Assembly (NCBI GenBank): GCA_949130485.1 | Contig: OX422183.1 | Span: forward strand, 32,605,152-32,669,151 | Reading direction: 5' to 3' | DNA from: Agelas oroides | Taxonomy: Eukaryota > Porifera > Demospongiae > Agelasida > Agelasidae | Length of the DNA stretch: 64,000 nucleotides | Shown: one piece after another, positions 22,230 to 34,200 of the stretch | Layout: each line of letters begins with the position of its first letter | How positions within the stretch are numbered: position 1 is the first letter of the stretch | Notes under the pieces: generated by a model | Database searches by the model: none | What the model saw: the letters and a program-made list of their open reading frames with translations, nothing else | Told to the model about the DNA's origin: nothing | Program-made: the position numbers and the translations under genes

Positions 22230-25200
22230 ATGCAGTGTGACAGTCCTGCAAAGTTGGCTCATGTCCGGGAGCTGCTTGGAGCCACTGAGTCTGAAGCCAA
22301 GAGGGTGCTGGATGTAAGCCACTAGCGTTATTCCTAGGCTCATTCGAAAAATCTTCAATTTCGAACGGGCCTGGGAACGAGGCTAATAACCACGTCCAAT
22401 AGACGCTTGAGTTTGATATAGATTAAAAGCACACAAGGCTTTGAGAGACGGTTCTCAATGGTGGCAGTTCTTCAATTTCGAACGGGAACGAGGCTAATAA
22501 CTACATCCAGTTCTCAATGGTGGCCGAGTGGGTTGTGCATTTGCAGGAATTCCTCTATTTTAACTAGTGACACAGAACTAGCTTCACTCCAGGTCTGGGA
22601 ATTACTCCCTCCCTAGCCTCATCCCCAGGCATGTTCGGAAAATCTTTGATGTTTGGGAATGAGGCTAGTAATCCACATGCAATAGACACTTGGGTTTGAT
22701 ATGGAGGATTTCCTCCACCTTCCTCCCTGTCTTTTTTCCATCCTCCCTCCTCCTTCCCTCCTCCCTCCCTCCTCCCTCCTCCCTCCTCCCTCCTCCCTCC
22801 TCCCTCCTCCCTCCTCCCTCCTCCCTCCTCCCTCCTCCCTCCTCCTTCCCTCCTCCCTCCCTCCTCCCTCCTCCCTCCTCCTTCCTCCTTCCTCCTTCCC
22901 TCCTCCCTCCCTCCTCCCTCCCTCCTCCCTCCCTTCTCCCTCCCTCCCTCTCTCCTCCCTCCCTCCCTCTCCTCCCTCCCTCCCTCTCTCCTCCCTCCCT
23001 CCCTCCCTCTCCTCCCTCCCTCCCTCTCTCCCTCCTCACTCTCTCCCCCCTCTCTCCCTCTAGGAGTGTGGAGGCAGTGTTGAGCAGGTAATGACATTGT
23101 TGTGCAGTGAGGGGCAGAGCTACATTGCCCAGGAGACAGCTGGGGGGGAGGACGCACAGGGACCCAGAACTGGTATTGTTCCTCCCTCTCTCTCCTCTCC
23201 CTCTCTCTCCTCTCCCCCCTCTCGCTCATTCCATCCCTCTCTCTCCTCTCCCCCCTCTCGCTCATTCCCTCCCTCTCTTTCCTTCCCTCCCTCTCCCTCT
23301 CTCTTCTCTCCCCTCCCCCCTCTCGCTCATTCCATCCCTCTCTCTCCTCTCCCCCCTCTCGCTCATTCCCTCCCTCTCTTTCCTTCCCTCCCTCTCCCTA
23401 TCTCTTCTCTCCCCCCCCCCCCCCCCCCCTCACTCATTCCATGCCTTCCTCCCATCCTCCTCCTCTCCTTCAATCAACTTTTCTCTATTTCTCCTCCCTC
23501 TCTCCCCCTCCTCCTTGCCTCCTCCCCCCCCTTCCCTCTCCCTTTCCCTCCTCCCCTCCCTTCCCTCTCCCTCCCCCCTCCTCCCCTCCCTTCCCTCCTC
23601 CCCCCCCTTCCCTCTCCCTTTCCCTCCTCCCCTCCCTTCCCTCTCCCTCCCCCCTCCTCCCCTCCCTTCCCTCTCCCTCCCCCCTCCTCCCCTCTCTTCC
23701 CTCCCTCAGCTGGGGATGGTGCTACTGCCACTGGAGAGCTTAACCAGTCAACAGGAACTGTCAACAGTAAGTGGGGAGGAGGAGGTGGGGGAGGAGGAGG
23801 TGTTGATCAATAATCTTCAATCTGATCACATGGCCAATAACAGAACTCTCGATTTTACAAAATCGGTTAAATAAAACATAAGGAATGTTCCAGAACACGT
23901 AATATAATGATGGATAATACATAAATGGATAAACCTCAATCTAATTATATTCACAACACTCCCACTTAATTAGTGAGGTTGATCAGTCCCATCATCTGTC
24001 TCAGTCTCTCAAAGCGTTCCTTGCTCAGTGGTTTCGTCAATAGATCAGCTATCATTACGTCAGTCGGACAGTACTCAATTTCGATGATACCTTCTTCAAT
24101 TGCTTCCCGAACATAGTGAAATCGTATGTCGATGTGCTTGGTACGGGCATGGGCGATAGGGTTTTTCGCAATAGCAATTGCACCCTGGTTGTCCTCCATT
24201 ATCTTCAATGGACTTACACAGGCCTGGAGATCATTAAGCATCTTCTGCATCCAAGCTGCTTCCTGAGTAGCCATACTCAGAGCAATATACTCAGCTTCAG
24301 AGGACGACAAGGCAACTACAGGTTGAGCTTTGCTTGTCCAGCTGACAGCACCATCACCCATTAGAAACAAGGTACCAGATGTGGATCGTCTAGTGTCGAG
24401 ATCACCTGCCCAATCTGCATCACTGTAGCCAACAAGTGACACACTGGGTGATCTGCTGTACGTCAGAGCAGTGTCCACAGTGCACTTGAGATACTGAAGT
24501 ATTCTCTTGGCAGCAGTAAGGTGTGCCTGTGTAGGACTTGAGCAAAACTTGGAAACAGCTCCCACTGCTTGTGATATGTCTGGCCAAGTTGCTATAGCAA
24601 CGTAGAGGAGACTTCCAACAAGTGACTGGTACTCAGCTGCGTCCACATCTTTGCTCACACCATCATCCTTAGTGAGCTTGACACTGATATCGGCTGGTGT
24701 GGACACGGGTTTGGCATCTTCCATGTTGAAACGTTTGAGCAGCCTGAGGATGTACTGCTTCTGGTGAACAGCAATGTGGTCTTCACCTTGCACTACAGTG
24801 ATTCCTAACAGGTAGTGCAGCGGTCCCATGTCCTTCATCTTGAATTGGTCAGCCAGATGTTGTTTCAGTTGTCTCATTTGATCCAACAGGTAGTGCAGCG
24901 GTCCCATGTCCTTCATCTTGAATTGGTCAGCCAGATGTTGTTTCAGTTGTCTCATTTGATCCAACTCAGAGGTTATCAGAACGAGATCGTCCACATATAC
25001 TGCAATGATCATGATCGAATCGCCCACTTGGATAAAGACACAAGGGTCCGCTGCACTCTGAGAGAATCCCAGAGTTTCCACATACTGCTGAAGGGCTTTA
25101 GCCCAACAGCGGGAGGACTGTTTTAAGCCATATAATGACTTCTTGAGTCGGCACACCAGGTTTTCTTTACCCTTCACAGAGTAACCACTGGGTTGCATCA

Positions 25201-28200
25201 TGTAGATTTCCTCCTCCAATTTTCCATGCAGGAAGGCTGACACCACATCCATCTGATGTATGTGCATGCCATGCTGTAGAGCGAATGACAGAAGCATTCT
25301 TATAGAGGAGAAACGGACAACGGGAGAGAATGTTTCATCATAGTCAATTCCGTGCGTTTGGGCATATCCTTTGGCCACTAAGCGAGCCTTGAAACGCTCA
25401 ATATGTCCATTCTCCCCATACTTCACCTTGAATACCCACTTGCAGGGAATGGCTTCTCTGTCGGGGGGGGGGCAACTCCACCAGGTCCCAAGTCTGGTTT
25501 TGCAGCAACGAGCTGTACTCTGAGTCAGCAGCAGCCTTCCATTTGTCTGCTTCGTCACTTGAGAGAGCTTCTTCAATCGTTTTGGGCTCAAGAACTTAAG
25601 CTGCCCTACAGGCCAAGTGATCAACTGTTACTATGTCCACGTACTCATCAAACCCAAATCGGACTGGTTGCCTCCTCGTTCGTGAGGATTGACGCACATG
25701 CTGTCGCTGAGCATCTTCACTGATGCTTGGGTTCTGTTCTGGTTCAGCCTCAGAATCCAGATCTATGGTTGCTTGCTGACTCGGATTGTTGATGTTGAAG
25801 CTCATTTCATTAAATACAACATCTCTTCTCTTGACAACCCTCCGTGTTTCCTCATCAAGCAGTCTATATCCCTTTGAGTCCCTGCAGTAGCCGACAAATC
25901 GGTACTTCTGTGCCTTCTTGTCTAGTTTCCGACGTTGCGAGTCCGGAATATGTGCGTAGGCTATGCACCCAAATACCCTGAGGTGACTAACATCAGGTTT
26001 CCTACTATACCATTTTTCATATGGTGTCATGTCTTCTCTGAGGGCAGATGATGTAGATCTGTTTCTGACATACACAGCTGTAGCCACAGCCTCAGCCCAG
26101 TAACTGCTTGGAAGATTCGCATGTGACATCATGGCTCGAGCAGATTCCATAATGGTCCTGTTCATACGCTCAGCAACTCCGTTCTGCTCTGGAGTGTATG
26201 GGATGGTGAGTTGATGCTTGATCCCTTTGGACTTCAGGTAAGCTTCAAACTCCTTAGATACATACTCGCTGCCGTTGTCCGTCCTCAGAGTTCCAATGTA
26301 TTGTTCACTTTCATTAGTGGTACTAGCTTCAAATTCTTTGAACTTCTCAAACACTTCAGATTTGCTATACATGAAGTAGACAGCACAACACCGGGAGTAG
26401 TCATCTATGAACGAGACAAAATAGCGTTTTCCCCCGAGCGATTCGTCCATGGGTCCACACACATCACTGTGAACTAGCTGAAGCTTCCTGCTCGAGCGGT
26501 GACTTTCTCCCACTGACTTGAATGGTTGACGATGCATTTTACCCTCCACACACCCCTCACAGAAGGACAGTTGTGCTTCTTTGGGCAACTTCATTCCAGT
26601 GACCATTTCCTTCTGAGAGAGGTCAATCAGATATTTGGCATTCACATGTCCAAGACGCTGATGCCACAAATCAGCGTTGTGTTCACAGGCTCACAGTTGA
26701 GATGATACAAGCTTCCATTCAACGATCCCATGCCAAGAAGGTTACCCTCCCTGTTCCTTATCCAACATTTCGAAGAGCCAAACTTGACTAGGTTTCCCTG
26801 TTGTGCTGCAGCTCTGACTGAGAATAAATTACACGGCAGCTTGGGTACGTAAAGCACCTTGTGCATTTTTGCTCGCTTCGGGTCACTCACTTTGAACTGC
26901 ATGGTTAAGCAGACACTTCCAGTTCCGACGGCGTCAACCACTCTCCCGTCCCCAAGCCCAACTTTCTCTGGTGTGTCAAACTCTCGATAGTCATGAAGTA
27001 AATGCTTCTGGAATGTCATGTGACTAGTTGCACCTGAGTCTATGATCCACTTCTCTCGATTAGGTGTGGTTCCAGACATAGGGAATGCGTATTCATACTC
27101 ATCTTCCTCAGTACATTGCTCGGCCGCAGAGGCCTTGTGGGATTTGTCAGCGGGTCTATTCTTCGGACAAAAACGACGAATGTGACCGACCTCTTGGCAA
27201 CCCCAGCATACCAGTTGTCTTCGGGGTCTATATCCTCCTTTACTATAGAGAGCAGAGTCAGGTGAGGAATCAGGCTTCAAGGCATCCTTCTGTTTTTGTT
27301 CTTCATGAACAAGTGCCTGCTGTACGAAGTCCAGGCTGACATCATCGACACGAGCTTCTAATGCAGTCACGATAGTCGAATAGGTGGGTGGCAGGCTGCC
27401 TAGAAGGGTTACCACCTGGTCTTCCTCTGATATAGCTGCTCCAATTGATGCCAATTTGTCTGTTAGCTCTTTCATCTCTTTCAGATGTGCCTCCATAGGC
27501 GTATCTTCCTTCATTTCCTTACGAAAGTACTTCTTCTTCAGGAACAGCTTGTTAGCAAGTGCCCTGCGCTCGAAATGGCTGCGAAGCGTGTCCCAAACAT
27601 TTCTGGGAGACTCACAGGAGGTGACGAGGTACAGTTGAGGGGTACTGATGGCCATTACGATCGTCGAGAGAGCCTTCTGGGAGTTGTCACGAAATGTTCT
27701 CTGGGCGGCGTCTGTGGCCCCTTCCGCTAGAACTTCAGTTCCATCAACGTATTTCCAGAGTCCCTTGGACAACAAGTAGTGTCGCATCTGAAACTTCCAG
27801 GTAATCCAATTGGAGCTACCAAGCTTGTCGATTGACCACTTGTCGGTTTCCATTCTCTCTCAACTCTCAATGCACTGTTAAACTACGTACCAGTCAAACA
27901 CAGTCTCAATACACAAGTGGTTTAATCTAGCAGCGGCTCAAAAGGCGCCTTCTGGGCCCATAACCTGTTGATCAATAATCTTCAATCTGATCACATGGCC
28001 AATAACAGAACTCTCGATTTTACAAAATCGGTTAAATAAAACATAAGGAATGTTCCAGAAAACGTAATATAATGATGGATAATAACATATATAATAATTA
28101 TGATGTAATATTACATAAATGGATAAACCTCAGTCTAATTATATTCACAACAGGAGGCGGGGGACTACCACGAACATTAAAAGGAGGGCAGTAAGAACTT

Positions 28201-31200
28201 CTGGTCCACATTACCGAACCTTTGTAGACCATCAACCCTCTCTTCTCCCTGCTTATTCTGCTTGTTCCTCTCTCATGTTTCCACCCTTATCTCTCCCTCC
28301 TCTCCTCTCATTCCTCCTTCTCCCTCTCCTCTCCTCTCCCTCCTCTCCTCTCCCTCCTCTCCTCTCATTCCTCCTCCCTCTCCTCTCCTCTCCTCTCCTC
28401 TCCTCTCCTCTCCTCTCCTCTCCTCTCCTCTCCTCTCCTCTCCTCTCCTCTCCTCTCCTTTCCTCTCCTCCCCGTCCCTCCTCCTCCTCCTCCTCCTAGA
28501 CCCTATCGATCTGACGAAGGAGGACGATGCTCTCCAAAAAGCTCTGGCGCTCAGTCTTCAGGATATGCAACAGCAACCAGACAGTGGGGGGATTTCCCTG
28601 GAAGACCAGGAGCTCAGCAGGTGAGTGTGTGTGTGGTACAGATGCTTAGTAGCCCCTCCTCTGACTCTCCTTGTTCTTTCCCTCTTTCCTCCTCCTTCCT
28701 CCTCCCTCCTCCTCCCTCTCTCCTCCTCCCTCCTCCCTCTCTCCTCCTCCCTCTCTCCTCCTCCCTCTCTCCTCCTCCCTCTCTCCTCCTCCCTCCTCCT
28801 CCCTCCTCCTCCCACCTCCTCCCTCCTCCTCCCACCTCCCTCTCTCCTCCCTCCACCTCCTCCTTCCTCTCTCCTCCTCCCTCCTCCTCCCTCCTCCTCC
28901 CACCTCCCTCTCTCCTCCCTCCACCTCCTCCTTCCTCTCTCCTCCCTCCTCCTTCCTCTCTCCCCCCTCCTCCTCCCTCCACCTCCTCCCACCTTAGGGC
29001 TCTTGAAGCTAGTATAGCAGAGAACCAGGCCAGCCTGGCTCGGCAGGGCCTCCCGGTGGGGTCCGTGTTTGTGGACCCTCTCAATCCGTTTGACAGACGG
29101 AGAAAGGGGCTAACTCCAGTTGGACTGAAAAACATCGGAAACACGTGCTGGTTCAGTGCTGTTATACAGGTGTGTGTGTGTGTGTGTGTGGTGTGTGGTG
29201 TGTGGTGTGTGTGTGTGTGTGCCACCCTTGTGGGACAGTATTCTAACCTGCTGCATGCGGACTGTGGGCCTACTGAAGGCGGGCCTACTGAAGGCAGGCC
29301 TTCCAAAAAATTTTTTTCAACCCATTCAGCCCAGAACTGTTGATCATGTGGAGATGTGGTGTGTTAAGCTTACAGCAGCTGCTTTATATACAACTTATGG
29401 CAAGCCGTTTGTTTCAAAATTGTCGATCCAAAAACTGTGTTGTGTGCGTCTCCAGAATCGAGTCAATTCTGCTAAGAATCGACTTGATTGCTGAAGGATC
29501 GACTCGATTGTTGAAGGATTGACTCGATCAAGGTAGAATCAGTAAATATTGAGTGGAACGTGGCACATGATCGAGTCGATAGTTTTGCATCGAGTCGGTT
29601 TTCTTGACTGAGTCAATTGTGCTGACAATCGAGTCGAACGTGGTGCAAATCGAGTCGATTTTTATTATAATCGAGTCGATTCTGAGCACAATCGAATCGA
29701 TTCTTAGCAGAATCGAGTTGATTCTGGAGATGCACACAACACAGTTTTTTAATGGACAATTTTGAAACAAACGGCTTGCCATAACAGCTGCCTGTTCCTA
29801 ACAATTGTGGGTTTGGTGGCATATTCATAGCCTGTCATAAGTGGATTCATGAACACTACAAGTGTAATGACTCTACATCTGCTCCAATATGACACCTGGT
29901 TGAAGATACGCGAAACGCCGCCTGTTAATTCTGCAAATTTTTGCCATTTTTCGATTACGTCATGCTCACGTGAGAAAAGATACCTGGCCATCCTCAGCAT
30001 CCCTCGGTATCAGCAGCCTTGTAACAGTGATTGGCGTTTGGCTTTTAGGGAGATGTGGTTCACTGATTGTTCATAGTGTGTGTGTGCATGTTACTTGGAA
30101 GCTTCATCTGTTGTGCTTGCATTGTTTGCAGTCACTGTTTCATATCCCTGCATTCCGGGAGGTGATCTTGGAATATCAACCTCCACCATTGCCCAATGGA
30201 ATGTCTGAGGTACCCCCCCCCCCCCCCCCCACACACACACACAGTTTACACCCTCACTCCCTCACCCACACCACCCTCACATCCCTCACCCACACACACC
30301 ACATCCCCACCCTCACATCCTTCACCTCTTGATACTTGTATACTATTCACCCTTATCCCCTCCCCCTCACCCACTCACCCCCACACCCCTCACCCACTCA
30401 CCCCCACACCCCTCACCCACTCACCCCCTCCCCTCATCCACTCACCCCTCACCCACTCACCCTCCATCCCTCACCCACTCATCCCCACATCCCTCGCCCA
30501 CTCACCCTCACCCCTCACACACACCCCACCCCTCACACACCCCCCACCCCTCACACACCCCCCACCCCTCACACACACCCCACCCCTCACCCATGCACCC
30601 ACTCATCCTCACCCACTCACCCTCCATCCCTCACCCACTCACCCCCACACCCCACATCTCTCACCCACTCACCCCCACACCCCTCACCCACTCACCCTCA
30701 CAGTTTCCCCAGTGTGTGCGTTTTGTTCTGGAACTTCAAAAGTTGTTTGCTCTCCTCCTCCGAAGTACGAGACGATACATCAACCCTCGGCTAGCCATCC
30801 AGGTAAGAGACGGTACATCAACCCTCGGCTAGCCATCCAGGTCTGTCTCCTGTGTACATGTCCTTATACAGTGACATATTAACCTGCACACATACACACA
30901 CGCACACACACACACAGTCACTGCAGGAGGCGTTCACAGCAAAGGAGTCTGCCTCATCGGCTGGGGCTCAGCAAGACGTGAGTGAATTCACGCACAAGCT
31001 GCTGGAATGGATCGAGGATGCTGTCACCCTCAGCATTGGGAAGGAACAGTGCGTCTTTGTACAGTGAAAGAGCTGTCTAACATACTGACTCCTCCCCATC
31101 CCCCTTTCCTCCTGCCTTAACTCTCTCCCTTCCTCCCTCCCTCCCTCCATCTCCCTCCCTCCCTCCATCTCCCTCCTCCATCTCCCTCCTCCATCTCCCT

Positions 31201-34200
31201 CACCTCCCATCCTTCCTCCCTCCCTCCCTCCCTCCCTCCCTCCCTCAGGGTAAACCCAATGCTGAAACTGTTCAATGGACAATGTCGTACGGAGGGAACA
31301 ATTGGAGAGGAACCGTTCGTGAACGAATCAGAGTTTGGAGCATTTCCAATGCAGGTCAGTCGGACATGGAATACATCAACACTTCTGCAGAATATGTCGC
31401 GGTCCCAAATTGAAATTGAATATTATTCCGTTGTGTATCACTGAGTTTGACACACTATTGCACTGCGCTTCCGCTGAGGGCGAGGCTTTGGTTTGGTACT
31501 AATGATTTTATGATACGAACCTTCGATTTCATTGCACGTTCAGACGCACGCATGTGACTTGTAGTACCTGATACGGATTCTCACGTGACTTTTAGTAAAA
31601 AATGTGGCTTTTTATAAACTGCATGCAGCTGCAAGGCTTCCCCATTGACTCCCGTACATCAGTGTGAGTTACACGTATGATACATTGACCAATGCACCGT
31701 TTCTCTGCATGAGAATGTCGTGTTAACCTGCATATGCTGTACACCCCACAGGTCCAGGGCCACGCCCACTTACACGACAGCCTCGAGGCTGCTACCAGTA
31801 ACCCGGAAATGAAGCAAGAGGTACATGTTCTCTTTCTCCCCTTCACACCCTCATCCCACACACCCTCACACCCTCACGTGCTCCCCTACTCTCATCTCTG
31901 TGTGGAGGGGTGTTCTAACAACATACAGGGAATTTCAGTATATTTGATCAGACTTGCTGAAACCTGATTGGTTGATTTTGTCAGGGTGTATCATGATCCT
32001 CGTCCTTTCCCCCTCCTCACCCCCTCACCCCCTCACTGCAGGTGTGGTTCACACACCTTCCTCCCATCCTCGTCCTTGAACTATCACGCTTCAAGTTTAA
32101 CCAACAGCACAACCAAGCCGAGAAGATCCACGACTACTTCACCTTCGACAGAGAACTGTTTATGGACAGGTATCCATATAATGGGAACGTTCCTTGCATC
32201 CATTGTTACTGCCTGACTGTAGTCTGCCTCAGAAAGAGACTAGCCTGGTCGCTTGTCTGAGGAGAGGGAGGAGAGAGGGACAGAGGAAAGGGAGGAGACT
32301 CAGGAGAGAGGAAGGGACATAGGGAGGGATGGAGGGAGGGACGGAGAGAGAGAGAGGAAGGGACAGAGGAAAGGGAGGAGAGAGGAAAGGACAGATGGAG
32401 GGACGGGGGAGGGAGGAAGGGACAGATGGAGGGACGGGGGAGGGAGGAAGGGACAGAGGGAAGAGCTGCATGCTGACATAATGTCGACCTTACCTTTGTA
32501 GAATGATTTTTTCCCTCTCTTGGAGGTCATATGCTGTATCCCACGCAGCATCCCACGAACCCCCCCAGCATGTTGCTAGTAGAGGCACACACTGTGTACT
32601 GTTCATGTGCAGGTATCTTCTTGCGAACAAGCTGGAGACACGGCAGCGCAGGGTGGAAGTGAGGGGGTTGAAGGGCAAACTGGCAGAACTTGAGAATCGA
32701 CAGAACAGGTAGTAGAGTGTTGTGTGCACTGTTCAGTCATGGTTGACTTATAGTTTTTCTTCGCTCTGTACTCTCCCTCTGTCCCTTCCTCCTTCTCTCT
32801 GCCCCTCCCTTTGTCCCTTCCTCCCTCCCTCCGTCCCTTCCTTCATCCCTTCCTCTCTCCTCCCTTCCTTCCTCCATCTTTCCCTCTGTCCTCCCCATTT
32901 CTCCTTCTCCTCTCCCTCTCCTCCGCCCACACAGTTACACTCACTATGACCGGAAACCAGTTTCAATAGTCGAGGTCTTAGGACTGGCACTGAAGTTTGT
33001 CAACGACCAGGAGAACAGTGAGGGGGGAGAAGGGGGAGAGGGCCGGGAGAAACGACCACGTCACTCACTACACCCCCTTCCTCGGTTTGTGTCGTTACAA
33101 GAACAAGAGACTTTGGAGGTGTGTCTTGGGAGGTGGATAGGAGAGCTTCGACAAGACATGGCCGGTGAGAGGGAGGGAGGTGAGAGAAGGGAGAGGGAGG
33201 GAGGGAGAGAGGGAAAGTGAAGGTGGGGAGAGAGGGAGGGAGAGAGGGAGAGACATCATTTTCTCAAAGACTTTACGATCAGAAGCTACACGTAGTACAG
33301 GTTTATGAGTGGTTTGACAGATAGCTTCAAAATTTGATGGATATACTCAAAAATGAATTCCTCCATCCCTGACACGTTATAATAGTTGTATTCTCCCTCC
33401 CCACCTCTCCCTCCCACATGCACTTCTCCCTCCCCACTTCTCCCTCCCACACTTCTCCCTCCCCACCTCTCCCTCCCCACCCCCACCTCTCTATCCCCAC
33501 CTCTCCCTCCCACATGCACTTCTCCCTCCCCACCTCTCCCTCCCACACTTCTCCCTCCCCACCTCTCCCTCCCACACTTCTCCCTCCCCACCTCTCCCTC
33601 CCCACCCCCACCTCTCTATCCCCACTCCTCCCTCCTACATCTCTCCCTCCCCACCTCTCTCTCCCTACCTCTCCATCCCCACCCCTTCCTCCCGCATCTC
33701 TCCCTTCCCACCTCTCCCCCCCCTCTCCCACCCCTACAGAACTACAAGAGAGTACGTCTGCCATTCGCTCCTCACTGGAGGCGGTCTACAGTGACCCAGT
33801 CATGAACGCCACCTGCTACCATCTCCACACCGTGTTAGTGCACCAGGGGCAAGCCTCCGGGGGACATTATTGGGCATACATCCGCAAGAACCCCAGGACA
33901 GACTATCACGAAGGAGAACTTTCTTGTGACCTTGAACCAGTAGATATTAGAGTGGAACAGAACAAGGCTGTGCAGAATGGTGGGCGTGGCAGTGGGCCAT
34001 GTGATGCTGCAGGTGGGCGTGGCACTGAACCATGTGATGCTGCAGGTGGGTGTGGCACTGGACCATGTGATGCAGGTGGACGTGGCACAGAGTCATGTGA
34101 TGCTACATGTGGGCGTGGCACTGAGCCACAAGATACTATAGGTGGGCGTGGCACTTGGCCATGTGATGCAGGTGGGCATGGCACTGGACCATGTGATGCA

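Larger units (their letters stand above)
23801..28152 (-). mobile_element. Ty1/copia LTR retrotransposon, complete, in USP25/28 intron 3
   Basis: It lies antisense to its host gene. Left LTR 23801-23958, right LTR 27966-28152; on plus both begin TGTTGATCAATAATC and end TTCACAACA. A 5-bp target duplication GGAGG flanks it (23796-23800, 28153-28157). The LTRs differ by a few substitutions plus one 28-29-bp length difference, so the insertion is young. Next to the 5' LTR, GGTTATGGGCCCAG (minus, 27952-27965) matches the internal tRNA-iMet primer site known for Drosophila copia. A purine tract AAGTGGGAG precedes the 3' LTR. Domain order gag, protease, integrase, RT, RNase H defines copia. Three coding lesions and a 78-bp duplication make this copy probably inactive. 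Confidence 0.96.

Noticed and set aside
22564-23813. Pro/Ser-rich plus and Glu/Gly/Arg-rich minus frames
   Set aside because: Translations of CT/GA tracts in USP25/28 introns.
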